NCBI RefSeq assembly: GCF_014596445.1
Contig: NZ_MECL01000126.1
Coordinates: forward strand, 17,341-81,340
Direction of reading: 5' to 3'
Length of the DNA: 64,000 nucleotides
From: Streptomyces sp. CBMA29
GTDB lineage: Bacteria; Actinomycetota; Actinomycetes; Streptomycetales; Streptomycetaceae
This document shows positions 42,348-53,156 of the stretch, piece by piece. The notes under the pieces were generated by a model that was not told where the DNA came from, ran no database searches, and saw nothing but the letters and a program-made list of their open reading frames with translations. Numbering within the stretch: position 1 is the first letter of the stretch; each line of letters starts with the position of its first letter. The position numbers and the translations under genes were made by a program.

Positions 42348-42364
42348 TCAGATGTCGCGGAAGA
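42348..42364 (+). other. right attachment-site repeat (attR core), 3' end of murA
   Basis: This 17-bp sequence is identical to 30078-30094 and encodes the last residues (FRDI minus part of the first codon) and stop of the HTH-murA gene on the minus strand. Integration here leaves murA intact because the element supplies the same 3' end. Confidence 0.72.
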
Positions 42365-43877
42365 TCTCGATCTGGGCGCCGATGGAGTTGAGGCGCTCGG
42401 CGAGGTCTTCGTAGCCGCGGTTGATGACGTAGACGTTGCGGAGGACGGAGGTGCCTTCGGCGGCCATCATGGCGAGCAGGACGACGACGGCGGGGCGCAG
42501 CGCCGGGGGGCACATCATCTCGGCGGCGCGCCAGCGGGTGGGGCCCTCGACCAGGACGCGGTGCGGGTCGAGGAGTTTGACGGCCGCGCCGAGACGGGTC
42601 AGCTCGGTGAGGTAGATGGCGCGGTTGTCGTAGACCCAGTCGTGGATGAGGGTCGAGCCCTGGGCGGTGGCGGCGATGGCCGCGAAGAAGGGGACGTTGT
42701 CGATGTTGAGCCCGGGGAACGGCATCGGGTGGATCTTGTCGATGGGGGAGCGCAGCTTGGACGGGCGGACGGTGAGGTCCACCAGCCGGGTGCGGCCGTT
42801 GTCGGCGCGGTACTCGGGAGTCAGCTCGTGGTCGAGCCCCATCTCCTCCAGCACGGCCAGCTCGATCTCCATGAATTCGATCGGCACCCGCCGGATCGTC
42901 AGCTCCGACTCGGTGACGACGGCCGCGGCCAGCAGGCTCATCGCCTCGACCGGGTCCTCGGACGGCGCGTAGTCCACGTCGCGGTCGATCGCGGAGACGC
43001 CGTGCACGGTGAGCGTCGTCGTACCGATGCCGTCCACTCGGACGCCCAGCTCCTCCAGGAAGAAGCAGAGGTCCTGGACCATGTAATTGGAGCTGGCGTT
43101 GCGGATGACGGTGACGCCGTCGTGCCGGGCGGCGGCCAGCAGCGCGTTCTCGGTCACCGTGTCGCCGCGCTCGGTCAGCACGATCGGCCGGGTCGGGGTG
43201 ACGCCCCGGTCGACCTCCGCGTGGTACGTGCCGTCCGTCGCGGTGATGTCCAGGCCGAAGTGGCGCAGCGCGTTCATGTGCGGCTGGACCGTACGGGTGC
43301 CGAGGTCGCAGCCGCCCGTGTACGGGATACGGAAGCGGTCGGTGCGGTGCAGCAGCGGCCCGAGGAACATGATCACACTGCGGGTGCGCCGCGCGGCCTC
43401 GGTGTCCATCGAGTCCAGGTCGAGGCTGGCGGGCGGCACGATCTCCAGGTCGTTGCCGTCGTTGATCCAGCGGGCGCGGACGCCGATGCTGCCCAGCACC
43501 TCCAGGATCCGGTAGACCTCCTCGATCCTGGCCACCCGGCGCAGCGTGGTGCGCCCGGCGTTCAGCAGGGTCGCGCACAGCAGGGCCACGCAGGCGTTCT
43601 TGCTCGTCTTGACGTCTATGGCGCCGGACAGGCGACGCCCGCCGACCACCCGCAGATGCATGGGGCCCGCGTAGCCGAGGGAGACGATCTCGCTGTCCAG
43701 CGCCTCGCCGATGCGGGCGATCATCTCAAGACTGATGTTCTGGTTGCCGCGCTCGATACGGTTGACTGCGCTCTGGCTGGTCCCGAGAGCCTCGGCGAGC
43801 TGGGACTGTGTCCAGCCCCTGTGCTGCCTGGCGTCCCGGATGAGCCTGCCGATACGTACGAGGTAGTCGTCGGTCAT
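42348..43877 (-). CDS. murA: HTH-fused UDP-GlcNAc 1-carboxyvinyltransferase-like protein
   Basis: A 509-residue fusion. Residues ~1-65 form an XRE-type HTH (RIGRLIRDARQHRGWTQSQL, then TSQSAVNRIERGNQNIS). Residues ~72-509 form an EPSP-synthase-fold MurA domain with the catalytic-Cys loop YTGGCDLGTRTVQPH near 190. MurA transfers enolpyruvate from PEP to UDP-GlcNAc, the first committed step of peptidoglycan synthesis. I recall this fusion as conserved in Streptomyces (near acnA), where a second, HTH-free MurA usually exists. It may be a DNA-binding regulator, an enzyme or both. A near-palindrome 14 bp upstream of the start suggests autoregulation. The 3' end serves as an integration site. Confidence 0.9.
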   Translation of the reverse strand: MTDDYLVRIGRLIRDARQHRGWTQSQLAEALGTSQSAVNRIERGNQNISLEMIARIGEALDSEIVSLGYAGPMHLRVVGGRRLSGAIDVKTSKNACVALLCATLLNAGRTTLRRVARIEEVYRILEVLGSIGVRARWINDGNDLEIVPPASLDLDSMDTEAARRTRSVIMFLGPLLHRTDRFRIPYTGGCDLGTRTVQPHMNALRHFGLDITATDGTYHAEVDRGVTPTRPIVLTERGDTVTENALLAAARHDGVTVIRNASSNYMVQDLCFFLEELGVRVDGIGTTTLTVHGVSAIDRDVDYAPSEDPVEAMSLLAAAVVTESELTIRRVPIEFMEIELAVLEEMGLDHELTPEYRADNGRTRLVDLTVRPSKLRSPIDKIHPMPFPGLNIDNVPFFAAIAATAQGSTLIHDWVYDNRAIYLTELTRLGAAVKLLDPHRVLVEGPTRWRAAEMMCPPALRPAVVVLLAMMAAEGTSVLRNVYVINRGYEDLAERLNSIGAQIEIFRDI

Positions 43878-43890
43878 ATCGCCGAGGCTA

Positions 43891-43904
43891 TCTCACATAT
43901 GAGA
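43891..43904. promoter_or_regulatory. palindrome at the HTH-murA promoter
   Basis: TCTCACATATGAGA pairs at 12 of 14 positions and sits 14-27 bp upstream of the murA start codon, where the -10 region would be. It is the natural candidate site for the protein's own HTH. The interval 43905-44133 up to the lipoprotein gene shows no other feature I can support. Confidence 0.5.
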
Positions 43905-44133
43905 TGCGGCAACCGCGGATCGGCCGTCCGTGACGGACCCCACTCCCGCCGTGTGCCATCCGGCGTACGCCGGCGCGTACCCGCCCGTGCCCGCACCCGC
44001 GACCGCCCTCACCGTACTCGCGGGTCACGGCCCCGCAACCCGAGAGCGCAACCTGGCGGCGAAGCCCAAGAGCGCAACCCGATGCGCACGCCCCGGCCAC
44101 GCGCCGCCGTGGGCATACGGCACACTTCCGATC

Positions 44134-44619
44134 ATGCTCACGCCCATACGTTCCCGGCCCTCGCGCCGCGCGGCCGGCGCCGTACTCGCCCTGGCCGGAG
44201 CGCTCGCCGGGTGCGGCGGCGGCGCGGGCCCCTCGCAGGACCCGCCGAAACCGCCGTTCGGCTGGTCGCCGAGCGGACCCTCCCAGACGCCCCCGACCTG
44301 GGGGGAGACGACGGGCGCCGCGGCCACGCGAGGTACGGGATCGCCGTCGGCCGGCTCGACGTTCGCCCTCACGGCGCCGCCGGAACGCGCGGGCGCGACT
44401 CCGGTGACGCCCAGCGCGAGCGGGAGCGTCAGCACGTGCCCGACGCCCGGACAGCCATATCGCCTGTGCGGCCGTTACCAGCTGGTCTGGCCGACGATCG
44501 ACCCGTCCGCGCCGTGTGTCGACCGCGACCAGGGAGTCCACGCAGGCGCCACGTATGCGTGTGTCCACGGTTACTGGGTGGAGCTCCCGAAGGTCCCGAC
44601 ACCGGCCACGCCGAAGTAG
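44134..44619 (+). CDS. small secreted lipoprotein
   Basis: A 161-residue lipoprotein. Positively charged start (LTPIRSRPSRR), hydrophobic helix and lipobox LAGC (Cys near residue 27) are followed by a Pro/Gly/Thr/Ser-rich linker (to ~95). A small C-terminal domain contains four cysteines (STCPTPGQPYRLC, APCVDRDQGV, TYACVHGYW) that could form two disulfides. ATG 44134 is chosen because the signal peptide begins there; the frame is open to 43930. No Shine-Dalgarno sequence is clear. Family not recognised. It converges on the membrane-protein gene. Confidence 0.65.
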   Translation: MLTPIRSRPSRRAAGAVLALAGALAGCGGGAGPSQDPPKPPFGWSPSGPSQTPPTWGETTGAAATRGTGSPSAGSTFALTAPPERAGATPVTPSASGSVSTCPTPGQPYRLCGRYQLVWPTIDPSAPCVDRDQGVHAGATYACVHGYWVELPKVPTPATPK

Positions 44620-44634
44620 CGCGCCCGGCGCCCG

Positions 44635-45864
44635 CTACCGCCCGTGCGGTACGAAGATCGGCTCGTCGTCGGCCGCGGCCCGCGGCGCCGGAATCCGGCG
44701 GCGCACCGCCCACCGCGGCGTACGCGGCAGGACCACGGCCAGCAGGCAGCACACCGCCATGCCGAGCAGCCCGGTGATGACGCCGAGCTTGGCGGCCAGG
44801 GAGACCTGCGGCAGGACGAACACGGCGATGTCGAGTCCGAAGGACGCGGCGCTCACCACCGTCAGCGCCGCCGCGACACGGTTCAGCCGGGCGTCCAGCG
44901 CCTCCGCGCGCTGCGAGGACGCGGCCAGCAGGGAGTTGCTGACGTAACCGAGGAGCTTGTCGGCGCGCTCCTGGGTGTCGTCGAGCCCGATCACCTGGCG
45001 CGCGGAGAGATAACTGGCCCGGTGCACCTGCGTCGACTCGATCCGGTAGGCGTCGAGATGGTGGAAGTCGGCCCACAGACCGTCGAGGAACCGCCGGAAG
45101 GCGTGCACATCGGTGGTCTCGGGGTGGCCGTGCGCCAGGTCGGCCAGCACCCAGCGCCCGGCGACGAGCGCACCCACCAGCAGCGACTGCTGCGCCACCG
45201 CGATGTCCGTGGGCTCGGTCATGGTCAGCAGATCGTGCAGCGGCGTCGCCGGATCGCGATCCCAGGCGTACGTGTACGGCAGCAGAATCCGGCAGTCGGG
45301 GCCCGATATCAGCGCGGGGACACGGGCGTCGGCCGTCCACGGCGGATTCCGCGTCACGAAGTGGCAGTTGTAGCGCGCCGATTGGCGGTCGATCGGCGAA
45401 CCCGCCCCGGTCAGCGCGAGATCGGGCCGCAACGCGATTCCCTGGACTAGACCACTGGCGACGGCCGCGGCCAGCACCGCCGTCAGGATCGGTGCGTCCG
45501 CCTCCCGCAGCGCCTGGTTGACGGTCGCGTCGAGCGCGTCGAGGTCGTGCAGCGCCATCCGCCGCAGATCGGCCTCGTGCCGCAGCGCGTAGACCACCAG
45601 CACGGTGCCCGCGGCCAGGATGCGCGCGTGGCAGGCCACGATCTCCGTGCCCGGCAGGCTGATCGCCGGTCCGACCATGCCGGTCAGGTCCATCTCGATG
45701 GTGGTGTCCGGGTTGTACGCCAGCGACCGCAGGCCCCCGGCCACCGGCCGTAACTCGCCGTGGCCCGGCACCGCGACCAGCTCCAACGAGCTGACGGGGG
45801 AGCGGTGGTGCAGCGGATACGCCCGGCTCTGGAGGTGCAGCACCTCGCTCGCGCCGTCGCTCAT
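44635..45864 (-). CDS. membrane protein with CorA-like topology
   Basis: A 409-residue protein. A large soluble N-terminal part (about 1-340) is followed by a charged helix (SSQRAEALDARLNRVAAALT) and two transmembrane helices (about 345-395) with a short C-terminal tail. That layout resembles CorA-type channels, but the GMN motif between the helices is missing (the loop reads VLPQVSLAAK). ATG 45864 overlaps the stop of the methyltransferase gene (ATGA), so both are translated together. Function unknown; the pairing suggests a common process. Confidence 0.65.
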   Translation of the reverse strand: MSDGASEVLHLQSRAYPLHHRSPVSSLELVAVPGHGELRPVAGGLRSLAYNPDTTIEMDLTGMVGPAISLPGTEIVACHARILAAGTVLVVYALRHEADLRRMALHDLDALDATVNQALREADAPILTAVLAAAVASGLVQGIALRPDLALTGAGSPIDRQSARYNCHFVTRNPPWTADARVPALISGPDCRILLPYTYAWDRDPATPLHDLLTMTEPTDIAVAQQSLLVGALVAGRWVLADLAHGHPETTDVHAFRRFLDGLWADFHHLDAYRIESTQVHRASYLSARQVIGLDDTQERADKLLGYVSNSLLAASSQRAEALDARLNRVAAALTVVSAASFGLDIAVFVLPQVSLAAKLGVITGLLGMAVCCLLAVVLPRTPRWAVRRRIPAPRAAADDEPIFVPHGR

Positions 45865-46718
45865 GCCGTCGCTCCCGCGCGGCCGGGGCCGGAGCCGGGG
45901 GTCCAGGAGACCGCCACGTACTCCGGGATCAGGTCGGACTCGCTCACCGACACCCCGCCCAGATAACGCCGTTGCAGATCCTCGGGGCCCCGGTCCTCGA
46001 TCGCCGTGCCCAGCAGCGACTCCAGCTCGTCGTGCGTGAGATGGCTCGCGTCCGCGGGCACCGACCTGCGCAGGAACCAGTCGCGCTGCCCGGCCAGGAC
46101 GCGGCAGCCCGCCGCCGCCGCGGGCCAGTAACTGACCGCGGTCACCGCCGTCGTACCGAAACCGGCGCCCAGCGTCACCACCGACCGTGCCGCGTCCCCC
46201 GGCAGATAGAAGACGACGCCCTCCGCTACGTACGCGATCGGCCGCCCCGCTGCCAACTCGCGTGCGGCGGCGGTCACTTCGGCGCGGCCCTCCGCCCCGT
46301 TCAGATCGGCCGCGAGATGCCGCACCTCGCGCTCCGGCGCGACACCGGACGCCGTCAGCTCCGCCGCCCGCCGCCGCTTGGCCGCCGCCATCTCCGGCAG
46401 GTCCACCTCCAGCGCGGCGGGGAACGGCAGCAGCCACGGATACGAGGAGAAGCCCGCCCCGCACACCACGAGCACCGTGTCCGGGTCGGCGCGCAGCGCC
46501 CGTGCGAGGGTGTCCGCGATGTAGCGTCCGCGCAGCGACACCACCAGGTCGTCGTGCGGGTACACCTCGTCGGCGAACTCCCGCCACAGCGCCCTCACCG
46601 CGGGCCGGTCACCGTCCGGAATCCACGCGCCCGCCAAGGGATCCTCGGCGAGGTCGGGCTTGCGCGCCCGCGACTCGTTGACCAGATACGCGGTCAGTTC
46701 GACCCCACCGTGCTGCAT
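45861..46718 (-). CDS. SAM-dependent methyltransferase (LCM/PPM1-like)
   Basis: A 285-residue class I methyltransferase of the leucine-carboxyl-methyltransferase-like group common in actinobacteria. The family N-terminus is ELTAYLVNESRARKPDL; the SAM-binding loop is VLVVCGAGFSSYPW (near 96) rather than the usual LGAGLDTR; EVDLPEMAAAKRRRAAEL supplies the acidic ribose-binding residue, and IAYVAEGVVFYLP is the typical late motif. Substrate unknown; family members act on small molecules. ATG 46718 was chosen; upstream codons in the same frame belong to the preceding gene. It is translationally coupled to the membrane-protein gene. Confidence 0.8.
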   Translation of the reverse strand: MQHGGVELTAYLVNESRARKPDLAEDPLAGAWIPDGDRPAVRALWREFADEVYPHDDLVVSLRGRYIADTLARALRADPDTVLVVCGAGFSSYPWLLPFPAALEVDLPEMAAAKRRRAAELTASGVAPEREVRHLAADLNGAEGRAEVTAAARELAAGRPIAYVAEGVVFYLPGDAARSVVTLGAGFGTTAVTAVSYWPAAAAGCRVLAGQRDWFLRRSVPADASHLTHDELESLLGTAIEDRGPEDLQRRYLGGVSVSESDLIPEYVAVSWTPGSGPGRAGATA

Positions 46719-46819
46719 GACCCGCGACCCCCGAATGTGTGACGTTGCGTCACCCACCTTGGTATCACGTCCCGTTGCCGCCGAGGATCTCCGCGCCGGC
46801 CATACGACGGTCCCGCCGC

Positions 46820-47279
46820 TCAGCCGCGCCGGCGCGCCAACTCCGCCTCCCTGGCGTCGAGATACGGGCCGAGGCCGGTCGCGGTCGCCAACCGCACCTG
46901 AATGAAGGGCACTCGGTGCCCGACGACAGTGACCGTCACGGTGTCCAGCGTCACCCGCGCGGCCCACCACGTCCCCTCGGTCAGTACGTCGGCCAGCACG
47001 GCGCCGTCCACGACGACATCCACCCGCGACGTACGCCCGTCCCCGCCCCCGTCCCCCTCCGCCGACGGCTCCGACACTCCGCCGGCCACGCGGGCTCCGG
47101 TGCGGCCCGGTCACCGCGACCACCCGGAAAGGCGGCGCCCCGCGCGGTGCGGCCATCCGTCGCGCCGCCTCGGCCAGGGCCGCCGCGATCCTCGCGCCCT
47201 CGTCCTCGGTCGCATACCGCACGAGGACATTGTCCCGGCACCCGTCAGGCGGGCACACCCCGCGCGGGCCCCGCGCCAT
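46820..47279 (-). pseudogene. small hypothetical gene, probably frameshifted
   Basis: From ATG 47279 one frame reads ARGPRGVCPPDGCRDNVLVR and ALAEAARRMAAPRGAPPFRV, then turns Arg/Gly-rich near 47095. From there another frame reads RVDVVVDGAVLADVLTEGTW and VRLATATGLGPYLDAREAEL to a stop at 46820. Together they look like one ~150-residue protein with a one-base shift at a G-rich stretch (a true mutation or a sequencing error), though two separate small genes, the second from GTG 47089, remain possible. Family not recognised. Confidence 0.42.
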
Positions 47280-47361
47280 GACCTGGGTCCGACCCGGCGC
47301 GCGCCACGCCGCCGTCCTCGGGCGGGCCGGGCATGACCCAGCGGCGGTCATGTACTAGAGT

Positions 47362-47379
47362 TATCTCGACATCGAGATA
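47362..47379. promoter_or_regulatory. palindrome in the acnA promoter
   Basis: TATCTCGACATCGAGATA pairs at 16 of 18 positions and lies 164 bp upstream of the acnA start. TetR-type regulators (AcnR in Corynebacterium) control aconitase genes in actinobacteria; this could be such an operator. The regulator is not in the window. Confidence 0.5.
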
Positions 47380-47409
47380 TCTGCTGAGGCGTACGACGAC
47401 CGCACCGCA

Positions 47410-47428
47410 TGAGGTAAGGGTTACCTAA
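47410..47428. promoter_or_regulatory. iron-box-like DtxR/DmdR site upstream of acnA
   Basis: The 19-mer TGAGGTAAGGGTTACCTAA matches the actinobacterial iron-box consensus TTAGGTTAGGCTAACCTAA at 15 positions, counted by eye. Aconitase needs a 4Fe-4S cluster, so iron-dependent control by DmdR1/IdeR-type repressors is plausible. It sits 114 bp upstream of the start codon. Confidence 0.55.
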
Positions 47429-47542
47429 CTAGGCCCCACCTTAGCGGACCGGCCGGCGGGCATGTCACCGACATGCGGCCGGGCCGGGGGACCGCGGTGG
47501 TACGCGCGCAATGACGCAAGACGACGCATGAAGGAGACTGTC

Positions 47543-50257
<2,715 letters not shown>

Positions 50258-50306
50258 CGATCAAGTGACGTTCCGCTACGGCGGATACGTAGAAGAAACC
50301 GCAGGC

Positions 50307-50337
50307 GGGCCGCGTTCCCCTCAGGGGGGTGCGGCCC
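50307..50337 (+). terminator. terminator after acnA
   Basis: GGGCCGC (50307-50313) and GCGGCCC (50331-50337) form a G/C stem around a loop that itself contains short CCCC/GGGG pairing. It begins 50 bp after the acnA stop. There is no U-tract, as is common for Streptomyces terminators. From here to 50731 the sequence is non-coding and holds the ngc promoter. Confidence 0.65.
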
Positions 50338-50530
50338 GTCCGCTTATGTCCGTACATGCAGACCGGCTCGGTCTTCACTACTTGAACGCACTTCCGTGAC
50401 AGTCGTGTTGACTAGTGAATACAAGATCCGGCGCGCTCGGGACCGGTGAGACATCCCACGTTTCGCGGAGGTCTCAACTCGGGAAAGCTTGCCGCCCAAA
50501 CCCTCATTCGATCTTGCCCTGCCGACTGCA

Positions 50531-50546
50531 AGTGGACTATACCTGT
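50531..50546. promoter_or_regulatory. DasR-responsive-element-like site upstream of ngcE
   Basis: AGTGGACTATACCTGT matches the dre consensus (A[C/G]TGGTCTAGACCA[C/G]T) at 13 of 16 positions by eye. DasR represses GlcNAc and chitobiose uptake genes in Streptomyces and is released by aminosugar phosphates. The site lies 186 bp upstream of the ngcE start. The rest of the 474-bp gap after acnA contains no ORF I can support. Confidence 0.6.
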
Positions 50547-50731
50547 CGGCGTCCAAGGAACCCGCTCACAGCGGGGCGGGGCGGGGGGGAGCGTCGGGCG
50601 AAACACCCGGCGGCCTACGGTGACGTACCCCTCCTCGATGGATGCACGGCATCACTCAAGCTTCAACTGTTCGCGGTCGTCGGCGGATTCCGCTGCACCG
50701 CATGAGTCCTGATGAGAGCGAGGACTTGAGC

Positions 50732-52129
50732 ATGGGATCCGAAATGAACCGCCGGGATCTGGTCAAGCGTTCCGCGGCGCTTGGCCTCGTAGCCATTCCG
50801 TCGGCCGGTCTGCTGAGCGCCTGCGCGTCCAGCGGCGGTGACAGCAGTAGCGACAAGCCCACCAAGAGCGCGACTGCGGCCTCGAAGGACAACCCCTTCG
50901 GCGTGAACGACTCCACGGCCCTCGACATCGTCATCTTCGACGGTGGTTACGGCCACGACTACGCCACCGCGCTCGGCAAGCTGTACGAGTCCAAGCACCC
51001 GGGCTCCAAGTCCAGCGTTCTGCCCACGCAGGACATCGCCGGCAAGCTCCAGCCGCGCTTCAACGCCGGCAGCCCGCCGGACGTCATCGACGACTCGGGC
51101 GCCCAGCAGATCAAGCTGGACGTCCTGCAGAAGAGCGGTCAGCTCGCGGACCTCACCCCGCTGCTCGACGCGCCCTACATCGACGACCCGAGCAAGAAGA
51201 TCCGCGACGTGCTCCAGCCCGGCACGATCGAGACCGGCACGCTCGACGGCAAGATGTACTCGCTGAGCTACATCTACACCGTGTTCGGCCTGTGGTACTC
51301 CGGCAAGCTGTTCAAGGACAAGGGCTGGACCGAGCCCAAGACGTGGGCCGACTTCATGTCCCTGTCCGCGGAGATCAAGAAGGAGAAGATCGCGCCCTTC
51401 TGTCACCAGGGCAAGTACCCGTACTACATCAACGTCGCGATCATGGACCTCATCGCCAAGAACGGCGGCCTGGAGCTCCAGAAGCGCATCGACACGATGG
51501 ACCCGACGGCCTGGGACGACCCGGCCGTCAAGGCGGGCATCGAGGCGGTCTACGAGATCGTCGACAAGAACTACCTGCTGCCCGGCACCAACGGTCTGAC
51601 CCACATCGAGTCGCAGACCGCGTGGAACCAGTACAAGGCCGCCTTCATCCCGTGCGGCTCCTGGCTGGAGAACGAGCAGATGAAGGCCACCCCGAGCGAC
51701 TTCGACATGAAGTTCATGCCGATGCCGTCGCTCACGGGTGACAAGCTGCCCTTCGAGGCGATCCGGGCGGGCGCGGGCGAGCCGTTCATCGTCCCGGAGA
51801 AGGCCAAGAACAAGGCCGGCGGCCTGGAGTTCCTGCGCATGATGCTGACGAAGGAGGGCTCCGGCAAGTTCGCCGCCGCCGCCAACTCCCTCACCGTCCT
51901 CAAGGACGGCGTCGGCTCCGACGTCCAGCTCCGTCCGGGTACCGCGTCGACCGTGACCGCACTGACCGCTGCCGGTGCGAACACGTTCAACTACAACTAC
52001 CCGAACACCAACAGCGAGTTCGATGTCGCCCTGCAGAACCTGAGCGGTGAGCTGATGGCCAAGCGCCTCACCCCCGCCCAGTGGATCTCGAAGGCCAAGG
52101 CGCTCGCGGTCAAGGCCAAGAAGGCCTGA
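50732..52129 (+). CDS. ngcE: GlcNAc/chitobiose ABC transporter binding lipoprotein
   Basis: A 465-residue binding protein matching NgcE in family and position. The N-terminus has a twin-arginine motif (NRRDLVKRSAALG) followed by a lipobox (LLSAC), so it is a Tat-exported lipoprotein. The mature domain shows the carbohydrate-binding fold (IVIFDGGYGHDYATALGKLY, PPDVIDDSGAQQIK). It binds N-acetylglucosamine and N,N'-diacetylchitobiose in the known system. ATG 50732 has a GAGGA upstream; an internal ATG (MNRRDL) four codons later is possible. A perfect hairpin follows the stop. No ATPase gene is in the operon; Streptomyces sugar importers often share MsiK. Confidence 0.92.
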   Translation: MGSEMNRRDLVKRSAALGLVAIPSAGLLSACASSGGDSSSDKPTKSATAASKDNPFGVNDSTALDIVIFDGGYGHDYATALGKLYESKHPGSKSSVLPTQDIAGKLQPRFNAGSPPDVIDDSGAQQIKLDVLQKSGQLADLTPLLDAPYIDDPSKKIRDVLQPGTIETGTLDGKMYSLSYIYTVFGLWYSGKLFKDKGWTEPKTWADFMSLSAEIKKEKIAPFCHQGKYPYYINVAIMDLIAKNGGLELQKRIDTMDPTAWDDPAVKAGIEAVYEIVDKNYLLPGTNGLTHIESQTAWNQYKAAFIPCGSWLENEQMKATPSDFDMKFMPMPSLTGDKLPFEAIRAGAGEPFIVPEKAKNKAGGLEFLRMMLTKEGSGKFAAAANSLTVLKDGVGSDVQLRPGTASTVTALTAAGANTFNYNYPNTNSEFDVALQNLSGELMAKRLTPAQWISKAKALAVKAKKA

Positions 52130-52145
52130 CCCAGCGACGTCGTGC

Positions 52146-52180
52146 GGTGCGGGGGCCGGAATCCGTCCGGCCCCCGCACC
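52146..52180 (+). terminator. intra-operon hairpin between ngcE and ngcF
   Basis: GGTGCGGGGGCCGGA (52146-52160) and its exact complement (52166-52180) form a 15-bp stem around ATCCG. Lying between binding-protein and permease genes it probably protects or partly terminates the ngcE transcript, giving more binding protein than permease. No U-tract. Confidence 0.7.
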
Positions 52181-52210
52181 GGCATAGCCCCTCGATCAGG
52201 AGCAGGATCC

Positions 52211-53143
52211 ATGCAGCATCGCAAATACCCCTTCATTGTGGGCTTCCTCATCGTCCCGATCGTCCTGTATGTGACGTTCGTGATCTGGCCGTATCTCCAG
52301 ACGATTGGCTACTCGCTCACGGACTGGAAGGGCGAGTCCCAGACCTTCAACTTCGTGGGCCTGGACAACTACACGACCCTGTTCCACGACTCCGTCTTCA
52401 GGACCGCGTTGTGGCACAACATCCTGCTGCTGATCTTCCTGCCGGTGATCACCATCCTGCTGGCGCTGTTCTTCGCCTTCATGGTGAACGTGGGCGGTCG
52501 CAGCACGGCCGGCGGCGTCCAGGGCGTCCGCGGCGCCGGGATCTACAAGGTCGTCTACTTCTTCCCGCAGGTCCTGTCGGTCGCGATCCTGATCGTGCTC
52601 TTCGGCGCGGTCTACCGCAGTGACTCGGCCGGTCTGCTCAACGGCGTCCTGGTGAAAGTGCACCTGGTGGACGCCAACAACCCCATCGAGTGGCTGAACG
52701 ACCCCAACCTCGTGCTCTGGTGCCTGCTGGCGATCCAGGTCTGGGCGGGCGTCGGCTTCTACCTCGTGCTGTTCTCCGCGGCGATGCAGTCCATCCCCAA
52801 GGACATCTACGAGGCCGCGCTGCTCGACGGCGCGGGCCGCTCGCAGACCTTCTTCAAGGTCACCCTCCCGCTGCTGTGGGACAGCGTGCAGACCTCGTGG
52901 GTCTATATCTCGATCTTCGCGATGGACTTCTTCGCCCTGGTCTCCGGACTGACCCCCGGAACCGGCTACGGCGGTGGTCCCGACCACCACAGCGAGGTCA
53001 TGGCGACCTACCTGATGCGCAACTTCCTGTCCTTCGGCAAGAGCGGTTACGCCTGCGCACAGGGCGTGATCATCATGCTGGTCACCTTGATCGTTTCCGC
53101 TGTCACGCTGCGGGTCTCCCGCCGTGACCGCATCGAGTTCTGA
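52211..53143 (+). CDS. ngcF: GlcNAc/chitobiose ABC transporter permease 1
   Basis: A 310-residue MalF/UgpA-type permease with about six transmembrane helices; the first is FIVGFLIVPIVLYVTFVIWP. The EAA loop that contacts the ATPase reads YEAALLDGAGRSQTFFKVTL (near 200). ATG 52211 has a GGAGCAGGA-type Shine-Dalgarno sequence. It pairs with NgcG, starting 13 bp after this stop, to form the channel for NgcE-bound aminosugars. Confidence 0.92.
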   Translation: MQHRKYPFIVGFLIVPIVLYVTFVIWPYLQTIGYSLTDWKGESQTFNFVGLDNYTTLFHDSVFRTALWHNILLLIFLPVITILLALFFAFMVNVGGRSTAGGVQGVRGAGIYKVVYFFPQVLSVAILIVLFGAVYRSDSAGLLNGVLVKVHLVDANNPIEWLNDPNLVLWCLLAIQVWAGVGFYLVLFSAAMQSIPKDIYEAALLDGAGRSQTFFKVTLPLLWDSVQTSWVYISIFAMDFFALVSGLTPGTGYGGGPDHHSEVMATYLMRNFLSFGKSGYACAQGVIIMLVTLIVSAVTLRVSRRDRIEF

Positions 53144-53156
53144 GCGGGGAAGCACC

